This document shows positions 9,994 to 18,800 of a stretch of DNA of 64,000 nt, one piece after another; within the stretch, counting starts at the first letter, position 1; each line of letters starts with the position of its first letter. The stretch is from Planctomycetaceae bacterium (GTDB lineage: Bacteria > Planctomycetota > UBA1135 > GCA-002686595). Under the pieces are notes generated by a model, which saw only the letters and a list, made by a program, of their open reading frames with translations, was not told where the DNA came from and did no database searches. The stretch spans positions 159,892 through 223,891 of the forward strand of contig WYBT01000004.1 in the NCBI GenBank assembly GCA_011525785.1, in the 5' to 3' direction. A program made the translations under genes and the position numbers.

Positions 9994-10158
9994 GGGCAGG
10001 GCCTGGAGTAGTGAAGGGAGAGGAGCCCATTTGGCTCCCAGCGGCATGTGACGCCGCTTCGATGAAGAGACGGTAAAGAAGCCTGGGGGCTGAACTCCAG
10101 AGCGGAGCGGGAGCTTCGCAGCGGCCGGTGCGCCGCCGGGTAGAGTCCGCGGCTCGCC
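9994..10158. promoter_or_regulatory. pstS/phoR divergent control region with two short inverted repeats
   Basis: 165 bp between the divergent pstS and phoR starts. Two perfect 6-bp inverted repeats sit in it: GGAGCC/GGCTCC at 10022-10027 and 10033-10038 (5-nt loop) and AGCGGC/GCCGCT at 10040-10045 and 10053-10058 (7-nt loop). Next to them, read on the minus strand, is a relatively AT-rich stretch (CTTTACCGTCTCTTCATC, 10063-10080) with two similar TTTAC/TTCAT half sites spaced 11 bp apart. This is a conceivable but unproven PHO-box-like site. The position is where PhoB/PhoP control would act; no consensus match is claimed. Confidence 0.35.
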
Positions 10159-11952
10159 ATGCGTTGGACAGGCTTTTGGACTCTCTACTTCGCGTGCCTC
10201 GCGGCCGTGCTGTGCGTCGCCGCCGCCGCAGTTGTGTGGAGTCGGGCCGTCGAGAGCGAGGCGCTCGACGAGCGCGGCTGGAGCGAGCTCGAGCGGCGCG
10301 TCCCCGGCCTCGTTGCGGCGTCCGAGCGCGCCCTGGCCCGGCCGGCTGCGGAGCGCAGCGCCGAACTTGCGCCCGTGGCGACTGCTGCTGGAGCGCGCTT
10401 CACGCTGGTGGCCAGCAGCGGCGAGGTGCTGTTCGATTCCCAACTCGACGCGCGCACGCTCGAGAACCACGCCTCGCGCCCCGAGGTGCAGCAGGCCTTC
10501 AAGAGCGGGAGCGCGCGCCTGCGTCGTCAAAGCGCCACCGTCGGCAGCGAGTGCCTGTACGTCGCGCGCGCCGTCCACGGCGCGGAGGGCGTGCTTGCGG
10601 TGGCGCGGCTCTCGGCGCCGCTGTCCGAGTTCCGCACCGGCGGCACAGGTCTGGAGGAGGCGATCGGGCTCGTGCTCCTGGCCAGCGCCGTGGCGTTGCT
10701 GGCCTTTGGCGCGGTGCTGGTGCGCCGCCTGCGCGCGCCGCTGGCAGCGACAGCCGACATGGCCGAGGCCATCGCCCGCGGCGACTACCGGCGGGCCAGC
10801 GCGCCGCGCGGCGCCACCGAGATCCGGCGCCTGTCCGAGGCGATCGGCACGATGACGGCGCAGCTCGAGCACCGCCTCGAGATGATGACCGTCGACCGCA
10901 ACAAGGTGCTCGCGATCCTCTCGAGCATGGTCGAAGGCGTGGTCGCCGTCGACCAGAACGAGCGCGTGGTGCACATCAACACCGTCGCCTCGAAGCTGCT
11001 CGACGTCGACCCGGCCACCTCGGTCGGCCGGCGCGTCTGGGAGGTCATCCGCGTGCCCGCGGTGCAGGAGCTCTTCGACCGCACGCGCGAGAGCGGCGCC
11101 GCCAGCTCCGCCGAGTGCGTGCTGCAGGCCGACGAGCACAACCCCAGCGGTGCGGTGCTCGAGCTGCGCGCCGCGCCCTTGCGCGACGGTTCGGGCGCCG
11201 TGCTGGTGCTCCACGACGTGACGGCGCTGCGCAAGCTCGAGAACATCCGCCGCGACTTCGTGGCGAACGTGAGCCACGAGCTCAAGACGCCGCTGACCGC
11301 CATCCGCGGGCTGGTCGAGACCATGCTCGACGACCCGCAGATGCCCGACGAGACCTCGCACCGCTTCCTGGAGAAGATCCGCGACCAATCGGGGCGACTG
11401 TCCGCGCTGGTGACCGACCTGCTCACGCTGGCGCGCATCGAGTCGGGCGCGGTGGCGCCCGAGCGCCGGACCCTGGACGCGCGCGCCGTGGTGCGCGAGT
11501 GCGCCTCGCGCGCGGCGCTCAACTGCGAGCACAAGCGTCTGGAATTCTCGGCCGAAATCCCGCTCGAGCCGGTCTGGGCGCTGGCCGACGACGAAAGCCT
11601 GCGGCAGATCGTCGACAACCTGCTCGACAACGCCTGCAAGTACACGCCCAGCGGCGGGAGCGTGCGTCTGACGCTGCGCAGCGCGGGCGAGCAGCTCGAG
11701 GTCGGCGTGCGCGACAGCGGCATCGGCATCGACCCGCGCGACCGCGAGCGCATCTTCGAGCGCTTCTACCGCGTCGACAAGGCGCGCTCGCGCGAGCTGG
11801 GCGGGACCGGACTGGGGCTGTCGATCGTCAAGCACCTGGTGCAGTCGCTGGGCGGCTCGATCACCGTGCAGAGCGAGCTGGGTCGAGGCAGCCACTTCCG
11901 CGTGAACCTGCCGGGCGGAGTCGCGCCAGACGAGTCGAACTCCGGTTCGTGA
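10159..11952 (+). CDS. phoR: Phosphate-regulon sensor histidine kinase PhoR
   Basis: 597-aa membrane sensor kinase. TM1 covers residues 7-27, a periplasmic loop runs to about 164 and TM2 covers about 165-188, followed by a HAMP linker and a PAS domain starting near 248 (ILSSMVEGVVAVDQNERVVHIN). The HisKA H-box FVANVSHELKTPL has the phospho-accepting His at 373. The HATPase_c domain has the N-box (DNLLDNACKYTP), G1 (DSGIGI), F-box (IFERFYR) and G2 (GGTGLGLSIVKHL) motifs. The PAS/HisKA arrangement and the location next to pst and phoU identify it as PhoR, which phosphorylates the response regulator PhoB under phosphate limitation. The cognate regulator gene is not visible, so it must lie elsewhere. 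Confidence 0.93.
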   Translation: MRWTGFWTLYFACLAAVLCVAAAAVVWSRAVESEALDERGWSELERRVPGLVAASERALARPAAERSAELAPVATAAGARFTLVASSGEVLFDSQLDARTLENHASRPEVQQAFKSGSARLRRQSATVGSECLYVARAVHGAEGVLAVARLSAPLSEFRTGGTGLEEAIGLVLLASAVALLAFGAVLVRRLRAPLAATADMAEAIARGDYRRASAPRGATEIRRLSEAIGTMTAQLEHRLEMMTVDRNKVLAILSSMVEGVVAVDQNERVVHINTVASKLLDVDPATSVGRRVWEVIRVPAVQELFDRTRESGAASSAECVLQADEHNPSGAVLELRAAPLRDGSGAVLVLHDVTALRKLENIRRDFVANVSHELKTPLTAIRGLVETMLDDPQMPDETSHRFLEKIRDQSGRLSALVTDLLTLARIESGAVAPERRTLDARAVVRECASRAALNCEHKRLEFSAEIPLEPVWALADDESLRQIVDNLLDNACKYTPSGGSVRLTLRSAGEQLEVGVRDSGIGIDPRDRERIFERFYRVDKARSRELGGTGLGLSIVKHLVQSLGGSITVQSELGRGSHFRVNLPGGVAPDESNSGS

Positions 11953-11957
11953 CCCAC

Positions 11958-11990
11958 GGGCCCGCGCGCGTCCCGTGCTTGCGCGGGCCC
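11958..11990 (+). terminator. Strong hairpin just after phoR stop
   Basis: A perfect 10-bp GC-only inverted repeat, GGGCCCGCGC (11958-11967) and GCGCGGGCCC (11981-11990), with a 13-nt loop begins 5 nt after the phoR stop codon. It is followed by CATTTCG, a very weak T run, so it may be a leaky terminator or an RNA stabiliser that sets the phoR to phoU ratio. Confidence 0.5.
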
Positions 11991-12044
11991 CATTTCGTAC
12001 GCTCACGGACGTCGACGCGAGCTGGGCTCGCCCTCGGCCCCGCG

Positions 12045-12731
12045 ATGAGCAAGCACCTCCAGCACGACCTCGATCGGCTCAAGAAAGAAATCCTCGCCAT
12101 GGGCGCGCTGGTCGAAGAGGCCATCAACCGCGCCATCGCCTCGCTCACCAACCGCGACGCGGCCCTGGCGAGTCAAGTGCTCGAGGGCGACGACGCCATC
12201 GACCGCAAGGAGGTCGAGGTCGAGGACATGTGCCTCAAGATGCTCGCGCTGCACCAGCCCGTGGCCGGCGACCTGCGCTACATCATCGCGGTGCTCAAGG
12301 TGAACAACGACCTCGAGCGCATGGGCGATCTGGCGCAGAACATCGCCGAACGCGCGCTGTTCCTCGCCACGCACGAGCCGATCGAGGTGGACCTGGACTT
12401 CTCGCGTATGGTCGAGCTCGTGCGGCGCATGGTCGGGCAGAGCCTGGATGCGCTGGTCAATCAGGACCCGGTGCTCGCGCGGCGCGTGTGCATGCAGGAC
12501 GACGAGGTCGATCGGCTGCAGCGCAACATGTTCGAAGTGCTGCAGGCGCTGATGACCAAGGACCCGCGCACCGTCGAGCGCGCGGTGCAGATGCTCTCGG
12601 TTTCGCGCCATCTCGAACGCATCGCCGACTCGGCCACCAACGTCGCCGAGGACATCGTGTTCATGGTCGAGGGCGACATCATCCGCCACCGCGCCGACCC
12701 CGCGCGCAACCCGCCGCGCGTTCGGCGCTGA
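12045..12731 (+). CDS. phoU: Phosphate signalling protein PhoU
   Basis: 228 aa, standard PhoU size. Two three-helix-bundle repeats carry the acidic metal-binding motifs: EGDDAIDRKEVEVED in the first half and QDDEVDRLQRNMFE in the second. LRYIIAVLKVNNDLERMGDLAQNIAERA is the characteristic PhoU helix (both repeats contain RxxxRIxDxAxNIAE-type motifs: LERMGDLAQNIAE and LERIADSATNVAE). PhoU is cytosolic and, when phosphate is plentiful, links PstB to PhoR to keep the Pho response off. The start is the ATG at 12045; the frame is open upstream but that part overlaps phoR in another frame. It lies 92 bp after phoR on the same strand and is probably co-transcribed through the intervening hairpin. Confidence 0.95.
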   Translation: MSKHLQHDLDRLKKEILAMGALVEEAINRAIASLTNRDAALASQVLEGDDAIDRKEVEVEDMCLKMLALHQPVAGDLRYIIAVLKVNNDLERMGDLAQNIAERALFLATHEPIEVDLDFSRMVELVRRMVGQSLDALVNQDPVLARRVCMQDDEVDRLQRNMFEVLQALMTKDPRTVERAVQMLSVSRHLERIADSATNVAEDIVFMVEGDIIRHRADPARNPPRVRR

Positions 12732-12746
12732 AGCACTTCGCGCCGC

Positions 12747-13115
12747 CTACGCGCGCGATCCCAGGCGCCAACCTGCGGCGACAGCGCCCAGGCCGACGAG
12801 CAACTGCAGCGCGACGTTGGCGAGCGCCAAGCCCGGCCGGCCGCTGCGCTGGAGCGCGAGGGTCTCGACGCCGAAGGCCGAGAAGGTGGTGAATCCGCCC
12901 AGCGCGCCGGTGAGCAGGAACAGGCGCAGCGACGGCGCGAGCGCGTGGCGCTCACTCCAGGACATGCACGCTCCGGCCAGCAGGCAGCCCAGCGCGTTGA
13001 CCGCGAGCGTCGCCAGGGGAAGCGCCGAGCCGGGCCGCTGCAGCGCGAGCGAAGCGGCGTAGCGCGCGGACGCGCCCAGCGCGCCGCCCAGTGCAACCCA
13101 CAGCACGTTGATCAT
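12747..13115 (-). CDS. crcB: Fluoride ion channel CrcB/FluC
   Basis: 122-aa protein with four TM helices, exactly the Fluc/CrcB size. Hallmarks are present: ALGGALGASARY in TM1, the conserved Asn in NALGCLLAGAC, and the pore motif GALGGFTTFSAFGVE in TM3 (the Phe box and central sodium site of the antiparallel dimer). It exports fluoride across the inner membrane. The start is the ATG at 13115, 30 bp after the HupE/UreJ-like gene on the same strand, with which it may be co-transcribed. It ends 15 bp from the convergent phoU stop. I saw no fluoride-riboswitch-like structure in the short leader. Confidence 0.93.
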   Translation of the reverse strand: MINVLWVALGGALGASARYAASLALQRPGSALPLATLAVNALGCLLAGACMSWSERHALAPSLRLFLLTGALGGFTTFSAFGVETLALQRSGRPGLALANVALQLLVGLGAVAAGWRLGSRA

Positions 13116-13145
13116 CGCGCGCGCGAGTGTGCGAACTCTCGGCGC

Positions 13146-14258
13146 TCAGAGCCAGCCGGCGCGCTCGACGAACCAGTACAGGCCGGCGACGGTGACGGCG
13201 AGGGCGCCGCTGCGGCGCAGCCAGCGCGGCGCGAACCATCCGCGCGGATCGTCTTGATAGGTGCGCTCCCCTGGCAGCCAGCGCAGCGCCAGGGCAGCGA
13301 CGAGCACCGCCGCGAGCTGGCCCAGTTCCACGCCCAGGTTGAAGCCGGCGAGCGCCGTCAGCTTGAGCGGCTCGACGATCAAGCTCTCCCCCACGAAGCC
13401 GGCGAAACCCAGCCCGTGGATCAAGCCGAAGCCGAAGGCCTCGACCCAACGGGCGCCCGGGCGGCGCACGAGCAGGCTCTCGGCGCCGACGTAGGCGATC
13501 GAGAGCGCGATGGCGAGTTCGACCAGCCGTCCGGGCACGTCGATCCAGCCCAGCGCCGCGCTCGCGAGCGTGATCGAGTGCGCGGCCGTGAAGGCCGTCA
13601 CCACGCCCACGAGCGAGCGCACCGAGCGCGCCGCGACCAGCAGGGCCAGCAGGAACGCCAGGTGGTCCCACCCGCTGCGGATGTGGTCGAAGCCCAGGCC
13701 GATGTAGGCGCGCAAGACGCTGAAGCGGCGCTGCGCGAGCGCCTCGAAGCGCCACAGCTCGGCGCCCTCGGCGAACAGGAAACCCGCCGGCTCTTCGTCG
13801 TTCCAGATGAGCGAGGCCGCGTCGCGGTGCAGCGGATTGCGCTCGCGGAACAAGCGCACGCGCACCGCCAGGCCATCGGTCTGCGCCGGCAGCGTGAAGG
13901 CGAGCTCGCACACTACGCGCTGCTCGCCCAGCGCGCCCGGCGCCGCACTCAGCCGCGCGCCGAGCAGCTCGCCCGCGAGCGGCGCGAAAGGCTCGGCCTC
14001 GACGCTCAACTGGTAATGCTCCAGCAGATAGCGCTCCAGCGGGCCGCGCGCGGCCTCGAGTTCCTCCGGCGAGAGCAGCAGGTCGCCGTCGCGGTCCATG
14101 GGCACGCTCTCGAGCAGCGAGAGCGACTGGCAGGACAACTCGACCGAGGCGCGTTCGCCGCGCACCTCGATGCGCGAGGAGGACTTCGAGTCAGGGTGCA
14201 GTGCCGCAGGCGCGGCCAGCAGCGCGAGCGCAAGCGAGGCGAGAACGGGCGACAACAC
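13146..14258 (-). CDS. HupE/UreJ-like membrane protein with EF-hand-like motif
   Basis: 370 aa: a signal peptide (MLSPVLASLALALLAAPAALH), an exported soluble part of about 160 residues and about six or seven TM helices. The membrane part carries the HupE/UreJ_2 signature histidines: GLGFDHIRSGWDHLAFLLAL, TAFTAAHSITLASAA and FGFGLIHGLGFAGF. Members of this superfamily are linked to nickel or cobalt handling in hydrogenase and urease loci, but most stand-alone copies are uncharacterised. The soluble part contains one EF-hand-like loop, DRDGDLLLSPEE (about residues 55-66), which may bind calcium. It lies 30 bp upstream of crcB on the same strand. No hydrogenase or urease genes are nearby, so a metal-transport role is only a family-based guess. 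Confidence 0.78.
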   Translation of the reverse strand: MLSPVLASLALALLAAPAALHPDSKSSSRIEVRGERASVELSCQSLSLLESVPMDRDGDLLLSPEELEAARGPLERYLLEHYQLSVEAEPFAPLAGELLGARLSAAPGALGEQRVVCELAFTLPAQTDGLAVRVRLFRERNPLHRDAASLIWNDEEPAGFLFAEGAELWRFEALAQRRFSVLRAYIGLGFDHIRSGWDHLAFLLALLVAARSVRSLVGVVTAFTAAHSITLASAALGWIDVPGRLVELAIALSIAYVGAESLLVRRPGARWVEAFGFGLIHGLGFAGFVGESLIVEPLKLTALAGFNLGVELGQLAAVLVAALALRWLPGERTYQDDPRGWFAPRWLRRSGALAVTVAGLYWFVERAGWL

Positions 14259-14297
14259 GGCGATGATCCGAGCGCAGGTCCGACGCGAGCGCCGGGC

Positions 14298-16415
14298 TCA
14301 GCGCGCTCCCGAGCGAGTCTGCGCCTGCGACCGAAGTGCGCGCGCCCGCGCGTGCTCGGGCTGGATGGCGAGGACCTTGTCGACGTTCGTCAACGCGTCC
14401 TGCACGCGCCCCTGGCGCAGGAACAGCTCGCACAGATCGACCATCAACTCCGGATTGCGCGTGTCGTACTGCTGAGCGCGCGTCAGGTGCTGCTCCGCGA
14501 GGTCCAGTCGCCCCTGCGCCATGTGGCTGCGGCCGATGCCGTTCTCGGTCAGCGACGGATTCACGCCGGCGGCGCGCGCCCGCTCCCACACCTCGCGCGC
14601 GCGTTCGTGCTCGCCGCGCTGCGTGCGCAGGGCCGCGAGGTCGCTGTAGAGCTCCGGCACGAGCGGGCGCCGCGCGTCCTCCCGTCGATTGCGCTCGGCC
14701 GTGGCGACGGCCTCCTCGAGCAGCGTCAGCACGCCCGCTTGATCGCCGCGGCGCGTCAGTGCGGCGCGCACCTCGCGCAGCGCCGGCAGGTTGTCGGGCG
14801 CGATCGCCACGGTCTCGCGGAAGGCCTGTTCGGCGAGTTCCGGCGAGCCTGTCAGGCGGTACAGCAGCCCGAGCGTGTAGCGCGCCTGATGGTTGCCGTA
14901 GCCGGGGTGCGCAGCGACGGAGGCCTTCTCGACCTCCAGCGCTTCGGCGTAAGCCTGCTCGCGGTACAGCGTCACCGCCAGATTGTGCGCGACGAAGTAG
15001 TTGTCGGGCTGCACTTCGAAGGCGCGCTGGAAGAGCGACTTGGAACTGCGCCACACCTGCGTCTGCCGCCAGGCCAGCGGCGCCAGCACCGAAGTCGCGA
15101 GCGCGGAGAGGCCCAGCAGCGCGTACGCAGCGCGGCGTCGGCTCTGCGGCGCGGTCCGCAGCGCCCAGGTGAGCGCCGCGCCGGCGAGCGCGATCGAGAA
15201 CGGCATCGACGCGATGTACGTGTAGCGATCCGCGACCTTCTGGGCGCCGCTCTGGAGCAGACCGAGCACCGGAGAGACCAGCACCCCGTACTGGAACCAG
15301 GTCGCAAGCCACGCGGGCGCGCGGCGGCGCAGCAGGACCAGCGCGATCGTCACGAGCACGACTACGGCCATCGCGGCCAGGTGGATGGGCGCGTCCCAAC
15401 GGAAATCCACATCCAGCAGGTAGTGGCACGAGAGGTCCGTCGGCCAGAGCGTCTTGAGCACGTAGAAGCACAGTCCGTAGCTGGCCTGCGCGGCGCGCGC
15501 CAGGAAGCCGTGCTCGGCGAAGCTCATCACTGCGCCGATGTCGGCCTGCGCGTCGGCGGCCTTGGCCGCGCCCCACAGTGCGACGGCGGCGAAGGCCAGC
15601 TTCTCGCTCACGAGCCGATTCCACCCCGGGCCTTCACCGCCGAAGCTCGGCAGCCGCCGCAGCGGATAGATGTCGAGCGCGAGCAGCACCACCGGCAGAG
15701 TGATGCCCCAGGCCTTGGAGAGCAGTGAGGCGACGTACAGCGCCAGCGCAGGCGCGAGCCAGACCCACGACGCGCCCGGGCGCGCGCCGCGCAGGTACAC
15801 CAGCACGGTCAGGCTCAGGAACAGCCCCGAGAGCAGGTCGCGGCGCTCGGTGACCCACGCCACCGACTCGACCCGCAGAGGGTGCAAGGCCCAAGTGGTC
15901 GCGGCCAGCAGTGCGCCGGCGCGCAGGAGCAGCGCACGGTCGCTGTCCGCGTTGGTCGCGGCCTCTTCGCGCGCGCTCTCGGCGCCGCGCCGCGCGCGCA
16001 CCGAGGCGCTGATCCAGCGCAGCAACTCCAGACTCAAGAAGTAGAACGCCAGCGCGCCCAGCGCGTGAATGGCGAGGTTGGTGCGGTGCAGCGGTTCGGG
16101 CAGCGGCTGACCGTCGGGCCCGCGCGCCCACAGCGCGTACTCCGCACAGAAGCTGAGCCACGTGAGCGGGTGCCAGTGCCCGTAGTGCGACTCGTTCCAC
16201 AGCCACTGGAACTGCTCGGGCCCCCACCCGCGCCAGCGGTAGTTCAGCTCGAAGTTGGCGTCGTCGTCGAGCGCCACGAAGGGGTAGTCGATCGCCGGCC
16301 AGAAAGCCGCCGTGGCCAGCGCGAGTGCGAGCAGCGGGAACAACCAGGCGCTGACGCGGGACAGCGTCGAGAGCGCGCCGGAAGGCTCGGAACTGACCGC
16401 GCTGGACGTCGACAT
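14298..16415 (-). CDS. TMTC-like membrane glycosyltransferase with TPR domain
   Basis: 705 aa. The N-terminal 440 or so residues hold about 10 TM helices with GT-C/TMTC-type motifs: FVALDDDANF after TM1 (the catalytic acidic pair region), HWHPLTWLSF, ALHPLRVESVAWVTERRDLL (cut here to the core) and LLALDIYPLRR. VADRYTYIASM follows near the last helices. Residues from about 470 to 700 are four or more tetratricopeptide repeats (for example PDNYFVAHNLAVTLYREQAY). This domain order matches bacterial relatives of TMTC protein O-mannosyltransferases, which use lipid-linked sugar donors outside the membrane. It probably glycosylates exported proteins or glycans. It is a monocistron-like gene between the HupE-like gene and the TSP3 protein, and its donor and acceptor are unknown. 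Confidence 0.75.
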   Translation of the reverse strand: MSTSSAVSSEPSGALSTLSRVSAWLFPLLALALATAAFWPAIDYPFVALDDDANFELNYRWRGWGPEQFQWLWNESHYGHWHPLTWLSFCAEYALWARGPDGQPLPEPLHRTNLAIHALGALAFYFLSLELLRWISASVRARRGAESAREEAATNADSDRALLLRAGALLAATTWALHPLRVESVAWVTERRDLLSGLFLSLTVLVYLRGARPGASWVWLAPALALYVASLLSKAWGITLPVVLLALDIYPLRRLPSFGGEGPGWNRLVSEKLAFAAVALWGAAKAADAQADIGAVMSFAEHGFLARAAQASYGLCFYVLKTLWPTDLSCHYLLDVDFRWDAPIHLAAMAVVVLVTIALVLLRRRAPAWLATWFQYGVLVSPVLGLLQSGAQKVADRYTYIASMPFSIALAGAALTWALRTAPQSRRRAAYALLGLSALATSVLAPLAWRQTQVWRSSKSLFQRAFEVQPDNYFVAHNLAVTLYREQAYAEALEVEKASVAAHPGYGNHQARYTLGLLYRLTGSPELAEQAFRETVAIAPDNLPALREVRAALTRRGDQAGVLTLLEEAVATAERNRREDARRPLVPELYSDLAALRTQRGEHERAREVWERARAAGVNPSLTENGIGRSHMAQGRLDLAEQHLTRAQQYDTRNPELMVDLCELFLRQGRVQDALTNVDKVLAIQPEHARARALRSQAQTRSGAR

Positions 16416-16486
16416 GCGCGGCCGATCCTAGCGCCTGGTCGCCGCGGGGCCAGTTCGCGCGCGCGGGCCCGACGCAGCGAACGGGC

Positions 16487-18679
16487 TCAGGGTGTGAACG
16501 TGATCCACCAGCCGTTCGAGAGGTTGAACTGCTTCGAGCAGCCGGCCAGCGAGTCGCGGTGCCAGACCTGGAAGTACCAGTTCGAACCCGGCGTGATCAG
16601 GCCGTTGGAGAGCGCCACGATCCCCGCGCGCTGCATCGAGCCCGACGCCCCGCTGTTCTGCACGCCGAAGCGCTTGAGCTGCCCGGAGAGGCAGCGCAAT
16701 CCCGCGCCGAACGGAGCGCCTGCGCCGCCGTTCTTCATCTCCGTGCCCATGTAGAAGATGCCCGGGCGATTGAGCGGCAGATCGCTCGCGCTGAGCAGCG
16801 CGTCGTCGAGCGCGCAGCTCACGCCGCCCAGGTTCACCAGGCGCGAGCCGACGCCGGTCGAGTTGGCGCAGCCGCGCCCGGCCGCGCCGGGGTTCGAGCA
16901 CGGGCAAGCGGCGCCCGTGCCGTCGCCGAAGCAGAAGGGCGTGCCGCTCGGCCCTTCGCAGCTGTCCGGCACGCCGTTGAAGTTGAGGTCGAGCTCCGCG
17001 CCGCTCTCGATCTCGCACACGTCGCCGGCGAGGTCTCCGTCGCAGTCCAGCTGCGTCGCGTTGGGGTGCAGCGGGCAGTTGTCGCACGCGTCGCCGACGG
17101 TGTCGCCGTCGCCGTCGTCCTGCGTCGGATTGGAGAGCGCGGGACAGTTGTCGAGGCAGTCGACGAGGCCGTCGAGGTCGCTGTCGGCCTCGCTCACCCC
17201 GCAGCCGCACAGGCCCGGCTCGAGCTTGAGCGGATCGTTCGGGCAGCTCTCGAGGCAATCGAGCGCGCCGTCGCCGTCGCTGTCGACGTCCGCTACGCCG
17301 CAGCCGCAGGCGCCGGGATCGAGCTTGAGCGGGTCCGCCGGACACTGCTCGAGGCAATTGACCACCCCGTCGCCGTCGTCGTCGACATCGGGCGCGCCGC
17401 AGCCGCACAAACCGGGCTCGAGCTTGGCGGGATCGAGCGGGCAGCCGTCGAGGCAGTCGGGTGTCGCGTCGCCGTCGCTGTCGAGGTCCGCGACGCCGCA
17501 GCCGCAGGCGCCGGGCTCGAGCTTGGCCGGATCCGCGGGGCAACCGTCGAAGCAGTCGAGGGCGCCGTCGCCGTCGCTGTCGAGGTCCGCGACGCCGCAG
17601 CCGCACGCGCCGGGGAGCACCTTGTTCGGATCGCCGGGGCAGGCGTCCGAGATGACCTCGACCACATCGTCGACGGGCCCGCTCAGCGTGAACACCGTGA
17701 GGCGCAGCGCGTAGACGCCGGGCGCGCTGAAGCTCACCTGAGTGTCGAGCGCGTGCGGGTTGACGAAGCTCGCCACTCCGGGCCCGGAGAGCTGGGACCA
17801 CTCGAAGGTTTCGGGGATGCCCTTGACCACCAGCGAGTGCGCCGAGCAGTCGTTCAGCACGCCGCCCAGAGCCGTCCACGCGCCGCTGTCGGGGTCGATC
17901 TCGATCAGTTGTCCCGCGGTCAAGAAGCCGGCGCTCAAAAGACCGTTGGTTCCGTAGAGCCGTCCGCCGTGGAAGGCGAGCTCTTCGACGCGGGCGCCGG
18001 GGTTGGGCGCCATGGCGACGCTCTGCACGATCGCGCCCGTGGTCGGGTGCACGCGCAACAACTGGCCGCTGTTGAAGTCGACGGCGTAGAGGCGGTCATC
18101 GCTCGCCCGGTAGGCCAGCGACCGCAGTCCGGTGAGCCCCGCCAGCGTCGAGAAGCCGACCGTCGTGACGACGCCAGTGGTCGGCGCGATGCGCAGGATC
18201 TGCTTGCGAACCAAGTCGATGGCGAACAGACGTTGACCGGCGTCGTCCCAGGCCAGGCCGTGCACGTTGGCCCAGTTGGTCGAGAACGGCGCGCCCACGG
18301 GCGTCACCAGTCCCGTCGAAGTGTTGAGCGTGTACAGCTGTCGGCGCGTCGCATCGACGCCGTACATCACGCCGCCGATCTCCACCAGGTCCGTCGGATA
18401 GCCGTACAGCCCGCCGATGGCGTCCTGCAGCGGGCCGACCGAGGTCGTGGCGGCATTCAGCCACTTCAGCAGGTGGTCCTCCGTCGCGTTGTTGCCGTCC
18501 GAGGTCCACCACTCCAGCGCGGTGGGATTGAGGATCTGGCCCTGCAGCGTCGCCGGCGCGGGGTGGGCCACGCTCTGCGACGGGCCGGCCTCGGCCGCGG
18601 CCTGCGAGCGAGCGGAATCAGCGCCGGAAGTGACGCACAGAGCCACCAGAGCCAGGGGCAAGCCGAGCTGTTGAAGCAT
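16487..18679 (-). CDS. Secreted TSP3-repeat protein with planctomycete C-terminal module
   Basis: 730 aa. The start is the ATG at 18679, giving a signal peptide (MLQQLGLPLALVALCVTSGA). Residues of about 90-290 form a DUF-like beta-propeller with repeated phrases such as GLAWDDAGQRLFAID and SLAYRASDDRLYAVD, and a PKD/Ig-like stretch follows. Then come five 33-residue calcium-binding repeats of the pattern CPxDPxKLEPGxCGCGVAD-DSDGD, and further type-3 thrombospondin motifs (DDGDGDTVGDACDNCP). The last 150 residues (CFGDGTGAACPCSNPG to the end) are a glycine-rich module typical of secreted planctomycete proteins, ending in HRDSLAGCSKQFNLSNGWW. It is probably a surface or extracellular calcium-binding protein. 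An AT-rich patch about 70 bp upstream (18744-18758) is a possible promoter. No enzymatic domain was recognised. Confidence 0.82.
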   Translation of the reverse strand: MLQQLGLPLALVALCVTSGADSARSQAAAEAGPSQSVAHPAPATLQGQILNPTALEWWTSDGNNATEDHLLKWLNAATTSVGPLQDAIGGLYGYPTDLVEIGGVMYGVDATRRQLYTLNTSTGLVTPVGAPFSTNWANVHGLAWDDAGQRLFAIDLVRKQILRIAPTTGVVTTVGFSTLAGLTGLRSLAYRASDDRLYAVDFNSGQLLRVHPTTGAIVQSVAMAPNPGARVEELAFHGGRLYGTNGLLSAGFLTAGQLIEIDPDSGAWTALGGVLNDCSAHSLVVKGIPETFEWSQLSGPGVASFVNPHALDTQVSFSAPGVYALRLTVFTLSGPVDDVVEVISDACPGDPNKVLPGACGCGVADLDSDGDGALDCFDGCPADPAKLEPGACGCGVADLDSDGDATPDCLDGCPLDPAKLEPGLCGCGAPDVDDDGDGVVNCLEQCPADPLKLDPGACGCGVADVDSDGDGALDCLESCPNDPLKLEPGLCGCGVSEADSDLDGLVDCLDNCPALSNPTQDDGDGDTVGDACDNCPLHPNATQLDCDGDLAGDVCEIESGAELDLNFNGVPDSCEGPSGTPFCFGDGTGAACPCSNPGAAGRGCANSTGVGSRLVNLGGVSCALDDALLSASDLPLNRPGIFYMGTEMKNGGAGAPFGAGLRCLSGQLKRFGVQNSGASGSMQRAGIVALSNGLITPGSNWYFQVWHRDSLAGCSKQFNLSNGWWITFTP
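17147..17641 (-). repeat. Five tandem 99-bp repeats coding TSP3-like units
   Basis: Inside the TSP3 protein gene, five consecutive 99-bp units (17543-17641, 17444-17542, 17345-17443, 17246-17344 and 17147-17245) each encode 33 residues starting with a Cys-Pro pair. The boundaries fall on Cys codons exactly 99 bp apart. The units are similar but not identical, so the expansion is old or selected. Copy number could vary between strains by recombination. Confidence 0.9.
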
Positions 18680-18800
18680 GGAATCGAGTCGGTGGAGCGC
18701 TGGGGGACGTCGCGTTCGGCGAGCAGGATGCTCCACGGACCCCTAGAAAAATACTCTCCCTTGGCGAACGGCGCCGCGGGCGAGGCGAGCTGGCAGTCGC

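Noticed and set aside
10128..12731. An 867-codon plus-strand frame covering phoR and phoU
   Set aside because: Only its last part is PhoU (start 12045). The rest is a shadow of phoR in another frame.
13116..13145. Fluoride riboswitch before crcB
   Set aside because: The leader is only 30 bp long and follows another gene; no pseudoknot-like motif is visible.
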